Positions 1-9,363 of a stretch of DNA of 58,468 bases are shown in pieces. The notes below the pieces were generated by a model, which saw only the letters and a list, made by a program, of their open reading frames with translations, was not told the origin of the DNA and made no database searches. The translations under genes were made by a program, and so were the position numbers. Origin of the DNA: Opitutales bacterium (GTDB taxonomy: Bacteria; Verrucomicrobiota; Verrucomicrobiia; Opitutales; Seribacteraceae); the NCBI GenBank assembly GCA_029254745.1, contig JAQWWZ010000003.1, positions 1 to 58,468 on the forward strand, given 5' to 3'. The stretch's first letter is position 1, and every line of letters begins with the position of its first letter.

Positions 1-750
1 CATCGCAATGCAGGTAAGGAAAGGTGTCCCATCGTAGATACCTGGTGGCAAACAGAAACTGGAGGTATTTTAATCACTCCTCTTCCCGGAGCCACACCCC
101 TAAAACCTGGTTCGGCCAGTTTCCCATTTTTTGGGGTAAATCCAGTTATTCTCGATCCTCAGAGCGGCGAAGTGATCGAGGGAAATGGAGTTAGTGGCGT
201 TTTGGCAATAAAAGCCTCATGGCCTGGGCAAATGCGCTCAATTTATGGGGATCATAATCGGTTTGAGGATACCTATTTTGACCAATACAAGGGCTTTTAT
301 TTTACCGGTGACGGGTGTCGTCGTGATGAAGATGGGTATTACTGGATTACTGGCCGTGTCGATGATGTCATTAATGTATCCGGTCACCGTATGGGGACTG
401 CAGAAGTTGAAAGTGCTTTGGTCGCACACGAAGCAGTCGCTGAGTCTGCTGTGGTAGGTTTCCCCCACGATGTGAAAGGGGAAGGAATTTATGCCTATGT
501 AACCCTCAATGCAGGAGTTGAGTACTCCGAAGATTTGCGGGCAGATCTAAAGCAAAAGGTGCGGACAGTCATTGGTCCGATCGCCACCCCAGATGTGATT
601 CATTGGGCTCCAGCCCTTCCGAAGACAAGGTCGGGTAAAATCATGCGGAGGATTCTCAGAAAGATTGCCACGGACGAAACAGATCAGATTGGAGATGTTT
701 CCACGCTGGCCGACCCATCCGTTGTGGAGACCTTAATTGCGAATAGGTGA
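1..750 (+). CDS. acs: acetyl-CoA synthetase, C-terminal part
   Basis: AMP-forming acetyl-CoA synthetase, which activates acetate to acetyl-CoA in the cytoplasm. The frame is open from the first base, so the gene begins upstream of the window and about 249 C-terminal residues are visible. The first visible residues carry the adenylate-forming motif TWWQTETGG. The C-terminal domain has [13 protein letters not shown] (the hinge region) and [11 protein letters not shown], whose lysine in SGK is the catalytic residue that is reversibly acetylated in this family. The ending [12 protein letters not shown] is typical of Acs. The next gene, ilvE, starts about 60 nt downstream on the same strand. A GTG at 172 is internal and is not a start. 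Confidence 0.95.
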   Translation, partial: HRNAGKERCPIVDTWWQTETGGILITPLPGATPLKPGSASFPFFGVNPVILDPQSGEVIEGNGVSGVLAIKASWPGQMRSIYGDHNRFEDTYFDQYKGFYFTGDGCRRDEDGYYWITGRVDDVINVSGHRMGTAEVESALVAHEAVAESAVVGFPHDVKGEGIYAYVTLNAGVEYSEDLRADLKQKVRTVIGPIATPDVIHWAPALPKTRSGKIMRRILRKIATDETDQIGDVSTLADPSVVETLIANR

Positions 751-811
751 ATAAAAGTTATTCTTGGTACTCGCCAAAGGGCCAAAAATTGTTCATGAGA
801 AGAAAGAAAGC

Positions 812-1678
812 ATGAAAATTTACTTGAATGGGGAACTCGTAGACAAAGAGAATGCTAAAATCTCTGTCTTTGATCACGGTCTTTTGTACGGAGACGGGGT
901 ATTTGAAGGTATTCGACTTTACGATGGGTGTGTTTACAAGTTAAACGAACATCTTGAGCGCCTGGAGTTTTCCGCCAAAGCCATTCTGTTAGATTTACCT
1001 ATGGATCGTAAGGGATTTGCTGAGGCAGTTTGCGAGACCTGCCGCCGAAATAATCTAAAAAATGGTTATGTGCGTTTGGTGGTTACCCGCGGGGCGGGTC
1101 ACCTTGGACTGACCCCAGACGGTTGTGGGCCACCAAGTGTCATTATCATCGCCGATGAGATACAACTTTATCCTCAAGAACTTTATGAGAACGGGCTGAA
1201 AATTATCTCCGTTGCGACCCGAAGAATTAACGCATCGGCCTTACCTCCTGCTGTTAAAAGCCTAAATTATCTTAACAACATACTTGCCAAAATTGAAGCA
1301 AAGCGAGTTGGTTTTCAAGAAGCTTTAATGTTAAACGACAAGGGAGAGATAGCGGAGTGTACAGGAGATAATGTGTTTATTTTGAGTAAAGGTACTATTT
1401 TTACGCCTCCCTTAGATTCTGGCTCTTTGCGCGGCATAACCCGTGCCGCTGTTATGGACTTAGCTACCGAGCTTGGATTTGAAGTAAAAGAACAGGCTTT
1501 AACAAGGTATGACCTTTGGACCGCAGAGGAATGTTTCCTTACCGGTACCGCAGCTGAAGTCATTCCTTGTGTGGAAGTAGACCATCGTGTGATTGGGTCG
1601 GGGAAACCAGGAGAGGTAACGCAAGCTCTGATCGGGAAGTTTCGTGAGAGAGTTAAAAGCGATGGTGTTTTTCTCTAG
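812..1678 (+). CDS. ilvE: branched-chain amino acid aminotransferase (class IV, PLP)
   Basis: A fold-type IV PLP aminotransferase of 288 residues that interconverts valine, leucine and isoleucine with their 2-oxo acids. The N-terminus MKIYLNGELV and the motif FDHGLLYGDGVFEGIR are characteristic. The Schiff-base lysine is K149 in VKSLNYLNN, followed by the cofactor-phosphate region GEIAECTGDNVF. I chose ATG 812 over the upstream in-frame TTG at 764 because homology begins there and a purine-rich stretch (agaaagaaag) precedes it. D-alanine aminotransferase and aminodeoxychorismate lyase share the fold, but the motif set and length fit IlvE best. Confidence 0.9.
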   Translation: MKIYLNGELVDKENAKISVFDHGLLYGDGVFEGIRLYDGCVYKLNEHLERLEFSAKAILLDLPMDRKGFAEAVCETCRRNNLKNGYVRLVVTRGAGHLGLTPDGCGPPSVIIIADEIQLYPQELYENGLKIISVATRRINASALPPAVKSLNYLNNILAKIEAKRVGFQEALMLNDKGEIAECTGDNVFILSKGTIFTPPLDSGSLRGITRAAVMDLATELGFEVKEQALTRYDLWTAEECFLTGTAAEVIPCVEVDHRVIGSGKPGEVTQALIGKFRERVKSDGVFL

Positions 1679-1776
1679 GAACCTTAAAAATGTGCCTACA
1701 AGGACCTCATTCTTGCAGTTGGCGCGTCATCTGCGTTGTGATTTTATAACTTACACTTTATGTTTTTAATTGTTTT

Positions 1777-2271
1777 ATGAAATGTCACCAATGCGATAAA
1801 CAAGCTACTGTACATCTGACCCAAATTTTGAACGGGCAAATGCACAAGATGGATCTGTGCGAAAGTTGTGCACAGGCCAAGGGCGTGACCAATCCAGAAA
1901 ATTTATCGATTGGTAATTTGATGGAGAATGCTTCCGATGTTCCTGAAGGTTCAGATTCTCCTATGACATGTGAAAGTTGTGGGACAACCCATAGCGAATT
2001 CAAGAAAGGGGGGAGGCTCGGTTGTGAAGCGTGTTACCATGTGTTTCGCCCTGTCCTAGACCCGCTTCTTGACGGTATGCACGCTGGCAATAAACACTTA
2101 GGTAAGATACCTGCCGGCTCAAAGTCTCGTGTCCAATTTGAACAGTCTATCAGTCAATTGCGTTCGCAATTACAGGGGGCAATTGAAGAAGAAAATTACG
2201 AAGACGCTGCTCGGATACGAGACCAATTAAAGGAGCTTGAAAGTAAGGAACAGGCGAATGTGGAAGGGTAG
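1777..2271 (+). CDS. mcsA: McsA-like zinc-finger / UVR-motif protein
   Basis: A 164-residue protein with four CxxC pairs (CHQC at 3-6, CESC near 28, CESC near 66 and CEAC near 86), expected to bind two zincs. The C-terminal coiled UVR motif (near 140-160) contains NYEDAARIRDQLKELE. This is the layout of McsA, the activator and adaptor of the McsB arginine kinase in Firmicutes. It sits 5 nt before mcsB and at the head of an mcsA-mcsB-clpC block. No ctsR repressor gene precedes it; ilvE does. The start has no Shine-Dalgarno sequence, only an AT-rich leader. Confidence 0.88.
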   Translation: MKCHQCDKQATVHLTQILNGQMHKMDLCESCAQAKGVTNPENLSIGNLMENASDVPEGSDSPMTCESCGTTHSEFKKGGRLGCEACYHVFRPVLDPLLDGMHAGNKHLGKIPAGSKSRVQFEQSISQLRSQLQGAIEEENYEDAARIRDQLKELESKEQANVEG

Positions 2272-2276
2272 GCTGT

Positions 2277-3344
2277 ATGTTTAATGATATATTAAATGAT
2301 GATTTTTCCTCAGCCAAGGGGCCAAAAGCAATACCTGTTACCCTCAGTACCCGTATCAGACTAGCCCGAAATCTTCGAGAGTTTCCTTTTCCTGGTCGTG
2401 CCGAAACGTCACAACGGCGTGCCGTTTTGACCAAGTGTATGGAAGCAATGCACGACATTAAAGACTTGGATAGTTCTTATGCTGTTGAAGTGGATGATCT
2501 TAGTGAATTAGAGCGCCAGATTTTGGTTGAAAAACACTTAATTAGCCGTGAACTCTCGGATATGGATGAGGCATCGGGCATTATCTTGTCTAAAGATCGC
2601 AATTGCTGCATTATGATCAACGAAGAAGATCATTTGCGCATCCAAGTTCTTCAACCAGGATTGAATTTTAGCAAGGTATGGAAGAGGGTGGATGCCCTAG
2701 ATTCCAATATAGAGTCTGAAGTTTCCTATGCTTATGACGGAGATCTTGGCTTTCTTACTGCCTGTCCAACTAATCTTGGCACGGGTATGAGGGCATCGGT
2801 TATGATGCACCTACCAGGCTTGGTGATGTCCAAGAATATGGATAAAGTCGTAAATGCGGTAAACCAACTCGGCTTTGCTGTACGAGGACTTTTTGGAGAG
2901 GGATCGGATGCGAGCGGTAGTATATTTCAAATATCTAATCAACAAACCCTGGGGGAGTCTGAAAGTGCGATTATTGAACGCCTTGATAAGACTTTGCAAA
3001 ACTTGGTCAGGCAAGAAGAGTTTGCCCGGAAAAAGTTGCTTCAGGATGATGGCCGTCGCCTTATTGATAAAATCAGTCGAGCGATTGGATCTCTCAAATC
3101 CTGTCATTTAATTCAAAGTGCCGAGGCTATGGATTTGCTTTCGCTTATTCGCCTAGCCGCGGATTTTAAGATGTTGCCTGACTCCTATCGTTCAACCGCT
3201 GATCGTATGTTTATCGAAATTCAGCCAGGGCATGTGCAACTGGCTGCTGGTAAACCAGTAGAACCAGACGACCGCGATTATCTAAGAGCTTCTCTCTTAC
3301 GCCAAAAATTTGCAAAAGCCCCTTTTATCAAAACTGACGGCTAA
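2277..3344 (+). CDS. mcsB: protein arginine kinase
   Basis: A phosphagen-kinase-fold enzyme of 355 residues that phosphorylates arginines on proteins and so tags them for ClpC-dependent degradation. Visible features are the ATP-binding STRIRLARNL near 24-33, the EED segment near 116-118, and the catalytic-loop cysteine C163 in TACPTNLGTGMRAS. Near the C-terminus is RDYLRA (333-338), matching the RDxxRA phosphoarginine-sensing motif that separates McsB from creatine and arginine kinases acting on free guanidino compounds. It starts 5 nt after mcsA, so the two are probably translationally coupled, and clpC follows 36 nt downstream. Confidence 0.93.
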   Translation: MFNDILNDDFSSAKGPKAIPVTLSTRIRLARNLREFPFPGRAETSQRRAVLTKCMEAMHDIKDLDSSYAVEVDDLSELERQILVEKHLISRELSDMDEASGIILSKDRNCCIMINEEDHLRIQVLQPGLNFSKVWKRVDALDSNIESEVSYAYDGDLGFLTACPTNLGTGMRASVMMHLPGLVMSKNMDKVVNAVNQLGFAVRGLFGEGSDASGSIFQISNQQTLGESESAIIERLDKTLQNLVRQEEFARKKLLQDDGRRLIDKISRAIGSLKSCHLIQSAEAMDLLSLIRLAADFKMLPDSYRSTADRMFIEIQPGHVQLAAGKPVEPDDRDYLRASLLRQKFAKAPFIKTDG

Positions 3345-3380
3345 GTTGACTTTAATTCCACAACTATTATATAATTTATT

Positions 3381-5915
3381 ATGTCCGAACCAATGAGTAA
3401 TTTTACGCCTCGCGCTCAACAGGTTCTTGCCCTTGCGCGAAAAGAAGCTGATCGTTTTCACCACAATTATGTTGGGACTGAGCATTTATTACTCGGTTTA
3501 ATAAACCTAGGACAAGGCGTTGCAGTCAATGTGCTCCAGAAAATGGGCCTAGACCTAGACACGGTTAGACAGGCAGTCGATGAACAGGTAGGGTTGGGCC
3601 CAGAAGCGAAGCCATCCGGTAATGTTCCTTACACCCCACGGGTCAAGAAAGTGTTAGCTCTAGCTGGAAAAGAAGCAAAAAGCTTGAACCACAGTTATGT
3701 CGGCACCGAACATATCCTGCTAGGATTGCTCCGTGAAGGTGAAGGTGTAGCCGCTCGGGTTTTAAAATCATTAGATGTTGATGCAGACCGTTGTCGTAAT
3801 GAAATTTTATCCGAATTGGATCCAAATTTTTCATCATCTGAAGAAACTGAATCTTCGGTTGTGGGCGGTGGTGAAAGCGAAGAAAAAATAAAAGATTTAA
3901 AAACCCCTGCACTCAAGGCTTTTGGTCGTGACCTCACGGAAATTGCTAAGAATGGTGAAATGGATCCTGTTGTCGGTCGCGAACAAGAAATTCGTCGCAT
4001 GACCCAAGTCCTTTGTCGCCGCACAAAAAATAACCCAGTTCTCATTGGTGAAGCAGGCGTTGGAAAAACTGCAATCGTTGAGGGACTTGCCCAACAGATC
4101 GCCTCTGGCATGGTTCCAGAAAATTTAGTCGATAAAAGAGTGGTGACTCTTGACCTTGCTTTAATGGTTGCTGGCACAAAATATCGTGGTCAATTCGAAG
4201 AGCGAATTAAGGCGGTGATGGACGAGCTCAAAAAAGCCAAAAACATTATCATTTTTATCGATGAACTTCATACCATTGTGGGTGCCGGAGCTGCTGAAGG
4301 TGCGATGGATGCATCCAATATATTCAAACCAGCATTGAGCCGTGGTGAGTTGCAATGTATCGGCGCTACAACGCTTGCGGAGTACAGGAAATACATTGAA
4401 AAAGATTCAGCCTTAGACCGAAGGTTCCAATCTGTTAAGGTAGAAGCTCCCTCTGTGGATGATACCATTTTGATACTCAAAGGAATACGTCCAAAATATG
4501 AAGAGCATCACAATGTACACTTTACTGACAAGTCCTTAGAATCTGCTGCTAAACTTACCGATAGGTATGTTACAGGTAAGCATCTTCCTGATAAAGCGAT
4601 CGATGCAATCGATGAAGCTGGTGCACGAAGTCGTATGGAGTCATTAAAGCGTCCTCCAGAGATTGAGGACCTATCGGATGAAATAAAGGAAGTTTGTATG
4701 GTTAAAGAGTCTGCAATCTCAGACCAAAACTTTGAAGAAGCTGCTGAAGCCCGGGATAAAGAAAAGAAGCTCCGTGCCAAAAGAGACCGTGTGCTTGAAG
4801 ATTGGAAAAAGTCCCGGGATGAGACCAAAGCAGAAGTAAATGAGGATGACATGTTACAAGTTGTTGCGGACTGGACAGGGATTCCTTTAAGTCGCATGGA
4901 AGCCAAAGAATCTAAAAAGCTTCTCCAACTCGAAAAAGAATTACGAGGCCAAGTGATTGGACAGGACTTCGCTACTGAAGTTATTGCCAAAGCTCTTCGT
5001 CGTTCGAGAGCGGATTTAAAAGATCCGAAACGCCCGATTGGCTCTTTCATGTTTCTCGGACCAACTGGTGTGGGTAAGACTCACCTAGCAAAAGTTTTAG
5101 CTGAACGTATTTTTGGAGATCAAGACTCCCTTATCCAAATAGACATGTCCGAATATATGGAGAAACATGCTGTTTCCCGTATGATTGGCTCCCCCCCGGG
5201 TTATGTTGGGTACGAAGAGGGAGGACAGTTGACTGAAGCGATACGCCGTAAACCTTACGCGGTTATTTTGTTTGATGAAATTGAAAAAGCCCATCCAGAC
5301 GTAGCTCAAATATTATTACAAATTTTAGAAGATGGTCGACTTACTGACAGCCTTGGCAGGAAAGTTGATTTCAGAAATACTATTTTGATTATGACCTCCA
5401 ATGTAGGAGCCCACATTTTGCAGAAAAATACCTCCATGGGATTTTCTATGAGAGATGCGGATCAAGATTTTGATAATACAAAAGATAAAATACTGGATGA
5501 AGCAAAAAAATCTTTCAAACCTGAGTTCTTAAATCGTTTGACAGAGATTGTTATATTCAAGCCACTTGCGAAAGAGAGTATGTATTCCATTGTTGAACTT
5601 GAATTGAAGAAAGTTTCTGATCGCCTGATTGAGAAAAAGCTCAAGCTCGATGTTACAGACGAGGCCAAAGAATTCCTCATTGAGAAAGGATACGACCAGA
5701 AGTTTGGTGCCCGGCCCTTACGAAGAGCTGTCGAAAAGTATTTGGAAGATAATTTAGCTGAAGCACTTCTTGCGGGAAACCTTCGCAAAAATAAGCCCAT
5801 CAAAGTCCTTGTTGACAAAGACGATAACATTGGGCTTCGCTTCGAACAGGCAAAAGGGAAAGAAAAATTGACTATATCTTCCTCGTCAGAAGAAGATAAG
5901 CCTGTAAAAGATTAA
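3381..5915 (+). CDS. clpC: ClpC AAA+ protease ATPase
   Basis: A Hsp100 unfoldase of 844 residues that feeds proteins to ClpP. Two N-terminal Clp repeats each carry GTEH, with E34 and E110 corresponding to the two glutamates that bind phosphoarginine in Bacillus ClpC. AAA1 has Walker A GEAGVGKT and Walker [10 protein letters not shown] short middle domain with a UVR-like segment (residues about 430-475) marks ClpC rather than ClpB. AAA2 has GPTGVGKTH and [11 protein letters not shown]. The tripeptide MGF near 680 occupies the ClpP-docking loop position. The start is ATG 3381 or 3393; neither has a Shine-Dalgarno sequence. Confidence 0.96.
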   Translation: MSEPMSNFTPRAQQVLALARKEADRFHHNYVGTEHLLLGLINLGQGVAVNVLQKMGLDLDTVRQAVDEQVGLGPEAKPSGNVPYTPRVKKVLALAGKEAKSLNHSYVGTEHILLGLLREGEGVAARVLKSLDVDADRCRNEILSELDPNFSSSEETESSVVGGGESEEKIKDLKTPALKAFGRDLTEIAKNGEMDPVVGREQEIRRMTQVLCRRTKNNPVLIGEAGVGKTAIVEGLAQQIASGMVPENLVDKRVVTLDLALMVAGTKYRGQFEERIKAVMDELKKAKNIIIFIDELHTIVGAGAAEGAMDASNIFKPALSRGELQCIGATTLAEYRKYIEKDSALDRRFQSVKVEAPSVDDTILILKGIRPKYEEHHNVHFTDKSLESAAKLTDRYVTGKHLPDKAIDAIDEAGARSRMESLKRPPEIEDLSDEIKEVCMVKESAISDQNFEEAAEARDKEKKLRAKRDRVLEDWKKSRDETKAEVNEDDMLQVVADWTGIPLSRMEAKESKKLLQLEKELRGQVIGQDFATEVIAKALRRSRADLKDPKRPIGSFMFLGPTGVGKTHLAKVLAERIFGDQDSLIQIDMSEYMEKHAVSRMIGSPPGYVGYEEGGQLTEAIRRKPYAVILFDEIEKAHPDVAQILLQILEDGRLTDSLGRKVDFRNTILIMTSNVGAHILQKNTSMGFSMRDADQDFDNTKDKILDEAKKSFKPEFLNRLTEIVIFKPLAKESMYSIVELELKKVSDRLIEKKLKLDVTDEAKEFLIEKGYDQKFGARPLRRAVEKYLEDNLAEALLAGNLRKNKPIKVLVDKDDNIGLRFEQAKGKEKLTISSSSEEDKPVKD

Positions 5916-5968
5916 TCTATTTGTATTCTTTGATCGCCACATCGGCGATACATTGTATGGTGTCGGTC

Positions 5969-6373
5969 ATGCAAAATTCCTTGATTCTTCTTAAACCTGA
6001 TTGTTTGGACAACAAAATTGCCGGCCAGGTAATCACTCGTTTCGAAAATAACGGATATTCACTTGTAGCTAGCAAGATGATACAACTAGATGATGCTTTA
6101 CTGAAAGAGCATTACTCTCATGTGGCTCATTTGCCCTTTTTTCCAGAGATTGCATCATTTATGAGTGCACGGCCTGTACTCGCCCTCATTCTTGAAGGGG
6201 AAAATGTCATTCAAGGAGTTCGTGATTTATTAGGACCAACAGATTCAACGATCGCACCTGCAGGTACAATTCGTGGTGACTTAGGTACCGACCGAATGCG
6301 CAATGTTGCTCATGCATCAGACAGTATTGAGTCTGCAGCAGCTGAAATAGAGCGCTTTTTCGGCTCGAAATAA
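5969..6373 (+). CDS. ndk: nucleoside diphosphate kinase
   Basis: A 134-residue enzyme that transfers the gamma-phosphate from ATP to other NDPs through a phosphohistidine. The N-terminus MQNSLILLKPD matches the NDK start, and the active-site histidine is H115 in NVAHASDS; the usual glycine after the histidine is alanine here. The nucleotide-binding segment is GPTDSTIAPAGTIRGDLG. I chose ATG 5969, where family homology begins; in-frame TTG 5921 and ATG 5957 would add an unconserved extension. It converges on ispF, with only 8 nt between the two stop codons. Confidence 0.93.
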   Translation: MQNSLILLKPDCLDNKIAGQVITRFENNGYSLVASKMIQLDDALLKEHYSHVAHLPFFPEIASFMSARPVLALILEGENVIQGVRDLLGPTDSTIAPAGTIRGDLGTDRMRNVAHASDSIESAAAEIERFFGSK

Positions 6374-6381
6374 ACTATTTC

Positions 6382-6879
6382 TTACCCCACTCTGGATTTC
6401 TCCAGCAAAATTACGGCGAAGCAGGCAATGGCTTCTTCGCGACCAACGGGTCCGAGAGTTTCATTTGTTGTTGCTTTAATTCCTACGCAAGCTTCCGAAA
6501 TCGACAGACTTGCCGCTAGTTTTTGTTTCATTTTCTTGATGTAGGGTCCAATCTTCGGCTTCTGTGCCACAATAGTTAAGTCAATGTTTGCAATTTCGTA
6601 TCCTGCTCGGATGCATTCTTGTTTAGACTTGAGTAAGATAATATTTGAATCCAAGTCTTTATTTGCCGGGTCAGTGTCCGCGAAGTAGTGCCCGATATCC
6701 GGCAGTGCCAAAGCTCCAAAAATTGAATCCGCTAGGGCATGAATTACGCAATCAGCATCTGAATGCCCTAATAATCCCTTAGTGTGTGGAATATCGATAC
6801 CTCCCAATATTAATTTTCGGCCTTCTACCAATCGATGAAGGTCATACCCATGTCCAATGCGTATTTGTGGATTAATCAT
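6382..6879 (-). CDS. ispF: 2-C-methyl-D-erythritol 2,4-cyclodiphosphate synthase
   Basis: The fifth step of the MEP isoprenoid pathway. The N-terminus RIGHGYDLHR supplies the zinc-binding Asp/His pair, and GLLGHSDADC, DIGHYFADTDP and KATTNETLGPVGR are IspF signatures. From ATG 6879 the protein has 165 residues, close to the family norm. An in-frame TTG at 6900 would add seven unconserved residues. The start overlaps the end of ispD by 8 nt, so the pair is translationally coupled. Confidence 0.95.
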   Translation of the reverse strand: MINPQIRIGHGYDLHRLVEGRKLILGGIDIPHTKGLLGHSDADCVIHALADSIFGALALPDIGHYFADTDPANKDLDSNIILLKSKQECIRAGYEIANIDLTIVAQKPKIGPYIKKMKQKLAASLSISEACVGIKATTNETLGPVGREEAIACFAVILLEKSRVG

Positions 6880-7591
6880 TTTTTTGAAGAAGGTATTCAA
6901 TTAGGTTGAGATCGTCCGCTTTTGTGATCTTAGGATTTGGATATTCAAGCTGTAAAAAGGCAGTCTTTTTCTCTAGTAATTCGAGGGCGGCTATTTCATC
7001 CGTGATAAAGATTTCCCTTTTGTTTGCCTCTTGTAAAGCTTTAACGAGCCAGTCTTTTCTGGCTGCTTGCGGTGTTTCCATAAGCCATAATCGGTTTCGA
7101 TCTAATGTCTTGGTGCTTTGTGGTGTATTGGCATTAGTATTTCGAGATGCACACTCCCTAACCGTATCCTGCATGGGACGACAAGCAACAATAGCACCTT
7201 TTTTTTCGACTTCTTTGGTGATTGCAGAGATTGTTACACTACGAATCATAGGTCTGGCACAATCATGAACTTGGACAAATTTACACTCTTTTGGCAAAGC
7301 CAGTAAACCATTAAGAACTGAGTCCTTTCTTTCTTTACCACCTTGGATCATGATGGGAGAAAAAGTGGGAATTATATGTTTCTGAGCGAGGTTTAACTCC
7401 GCTAGCAAAGCTTGCTTTTGTACTTCGTCACGGTAGACAATGACCAGTGAAGAAATTTCTTTGCTTGCTAGATATGCATCACAACACAATCGAAATGCAT
7501 TGGTGTGTAAAATCGGGTGTAGTAATTTATCCTGAACATTGTTTTTCATTCTTCGACCACTACCCCCCGCTACTAGAATTGCACCATGCAT
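6872..7591 (-). CDS. ispD: 2-C-methyl-D-erythritol 4-phosphate cytidylyltransferase
   Basis: The third step of the MEP pathway, joining CTP to MEP. The CTP-binding N-terminus reads GAILVAGGSGRRM. VQVHDCARPMI and the C-terminal FITDEIAALE fit IspD (239 residues). I chose ATG 7591 rather than the TTG at 7600 because the conserved nucleotidyltransferase start lies at MHGAILVAGG. It lies between pyrF upstream (22 nt from the preferred start) and ispF downstream (8-nt overlap), forming a pyrF-ispD-ispF unit. Confidence 0.93.
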   Translation of the reverse strand: MHGAILVAGGSGRRMKNNVQDKLLHPILHTNAFRLCCDAYLASKEISSLVIVYRDEVQKQALLAELNLAQKHIIPTFSPIMIQGGKERKDSVLNGLLALPKECKFVQVHDCARPMIRSVTISAITKEVEKKGAIVACRPMQDTVRECASRNTNANTPQSTKTLDRNRLWLMETPQAARKDWLVKALQEANKREIFITDEIAALELLEKKTAFLQLEYPNPKITKADDLNLIEYLLQKND

Positions 7592-7613
7592 GGTAATCAA
7601 ACGATATAGTAAA

Positions 7614-8321
7614 CTATTTAAGTTCTAATTGGATCGCTGCAAGGGCTTCCGCAGGATCTGAAGCAGAAAGAATAGGTCTACCGATGACTAGATAATTAGC
7701 GCCAGCATTTTTGGCATTTTTTGGAGTCATAATTCTTTTCTGGTCACCCTTGGCGGAACCTGTAGGGCGAATCCCAGGAGTAACCAATTGTATATCTGGT
7801 CCCAAGCTCTCTCGCAACACTGGGAGCTCGAGTGGAGAGCATACAACCCCGCCAATACCCGAACTTTCTGCCAAGCATGCTAGACGGTTTACTTGTTCTT
7901 CTACCATCGATGAAACCCCGACGGAGTGTAAGTTTTCCTGGTTCATCGAAGTTAACACAGTTACCCCAAGGAGTGTAGTTTCTGGCATCCTGTTCTTCGC
8001 GGTTTCTGCGCATAATGTTAGGGCCTCTGGCCCTGCACAGGTATGAAGGGTAAGCATTTTGATTGGAAGTACGGAAAGGCTCTCAATTGCCTTGGACATG
8101 GTATTGGGGATGTCATGTAATTTTAGATCTAGAAATACATTGATCTCTTTCTGGACACATCGATCAATGATCCCGGGGCCGTCTCGCAGGTAGCTTTGTA
8201 GACCAATTTTTACCCATCTTAATTGGCTTCCGACCTGATCTAAAATGGTATCAGCTTCTGCACGATTTTCTACATCTAAGGCTAGGATTACTTCGGTTTT
8301 TGAATGATTCACAATTCCCAA
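7614..8321 (-). CDS. pyrF: orotidine 5'-phosphate decarboxylase
   Basis: The last step of UMP synthesis, a TIM-barrel decarboxylase. It has EVILALD at the start, the catalytic FLDLKLHDIPNT (DxKxxD), and the phosphate-binding VTPGIRPTG and YLVIGRPI. The frame opens at TTG 8321; GTG 8312 is an alternative, and there is no in-frame ATG near the homology start, so the first residues are uncertain. It heads the minus-strand pyrF-ispD-ispF unit and is divergent from ispE across a 75-nt gap that should hold both promoters. Confidence 0.94.
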   Translation of the reverse strand: MGIVNHSKTEVILALDVENRAEADTILDQVGSQLRWVKIGLQSYLRDGPGIIDRCVQKEINVFLDLKLHDIPNTMSKAIESLSVLPIKMLTLHTCAGPEALTLCAETAKNRMPETTLLGVTVLTSMNQENLHSVGVSSMVEEQVNRLACLAESSGIGGVVCSPLELPVLRESLGPDIQLVTPGIRPTGSAKGDQKRIMTPKNAKNAGANYLVIGRPILSASDPAEALAAIQLELK

Positions 8322-8396
8322 TCATGTAGGATTGGGAGAACGAGCCAAATCTATTCTTTCTCGTCCTTGTTCGATTTATCTTATTTAATTTGATCC

Positions 8397-9296
8397 ATGG
8401 GTTTAATTAACGTGATTCAACGAGTAAGTGTACCGGCACCTGCCAAGATTAATTTGTTTTTAGCTGTTATTGGAAAGCGAACCGATGGATTTCATGACCT
8501 TGTCTCGGTGATGGCTAAACTCGACCTAGCTGATCTGGTTACGATCGACAGAGTTGATAAAAAAAACCATATTTCTTGTGCTTGTAATGGGACTGATCGC
8601 TTGGATGGTGTAAAGAACCTTGCTGAAGATGCGGTGCAAGCTTGGCGGACTTTTACAGGAATAAAGGATGGCCTTCATTTGACGATTCAAAAAGAAATTC
8701 CGATTGAGGCAGGACTTGGAGGTGGAAGTTCAGATGCAGTGGCTACTCTCTTAGGGTTGAATGGAATGATGAAAAATCCTTTAAGCCACCAGGAATTAAT
8801 CGAACTGTCTGCAAAAGTAGGATCAGACTGTCCGAGTTTTTTGATTCCCGGGCTTTGCGTGGTGCAAGGAAGAGGAGAGAGGGTTCGAGCTGTTTCTCCT
8901 CCTTTAGACAAAGAAATGCAGGGTAAATCAGTGATGCTTTTTAAACCTCCCTTGGGTTTTTCAACGGCTGATATATTCGGTGCTTTTGGAAGAAGAAAGA
9001 AATTTTCAGAAGCAGAGAAAGTTCAGGAAAAGTTAAGTAATTGGGAATCACAAAAGCTTTCAACCGATCAATTTTTATCCAATGACTTAGAATCTCCTAT
9101 TTGGGAGAAGCACCTTTATATTCCTTCATTATTTCGGTGTATCGAGGAAGAATTTGGCTTGTTTCCACGATTGTCAGGGAGTGGTTCATGTTGTTTTTGT
9201 ATAGGAACTGAAAATACGCCTTGGTTGAAGGTTAAAAAAGTAATCCGGCTTGCATGGGGAGATGAGGCTTTCGTCGAGCAAGTTCAGATTATCTAA
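8397..9296 (+). CDS. ispE: 4-diphosphocytidyl-2-C-methyl-D-erythritol kinase
   Basis: A GHMP-family kinase of 299 residues performing the fourth step of the MEP pathway. The substrate motif PAPAKINLFL is near the N-terminus, and the ATP-binding glycine loop is PIEAGLGGGSSDA. The third GHMP motif is in LSGSGSCCFCI near the C-terminus. Together with divergently transcribed ispD and ispF it puts three consecutive MEP-pathway steps within 3 kb. The leader is AT-rich without a Shine-Dalgarno sequence. Confidence 0.94.
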   Translation: MGLINVIQRVSVPAPAKINLFLAVIGKRTDGFHDLVSVMAKLDLADLVTIDRVDKKNHISCACNGTDRLDGVKNLAEDAVQAWRTFTGIKDGLHLTIQKEIPIEAGLGGGSSDAVATLLGLNGMMKNPLSHQELIELSAKVGSDCPSFLIPGLCVVQGRGERVRAVSPPLDKEMQGKSVMLFKPPLGFSTADIFGAFGRRKKFSEAEKVQEKLSNWESQKLSTDQFLSNDLESPIWEKHLYIPSLFRCIEEEFGLFPRLSGSGSCCFCIGTENTPWLKVKKVIRLAWGDEAFVEQVQII

Positions 9297-9363
9297 GGTT
9301 TGAAAGAAAGAATTTGTTTCCCCAACCAGCAAGATTCCTACATAGTAGATCCTATCCTTTTAA

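Noticed and set aside
172-172. GTG as the start of the first gene
   Set aside because: The frame is open to base 1 and contains the conserved TWWQTETGG upstream of it, so the gene is cut by the window edge.
1736-1763. Promoter TTGTGA...TTTATG before mcsA
   Set aside because: The -10 is poor and spacing is not convincing; equally good matches occur by chance in AT-rich DNA.
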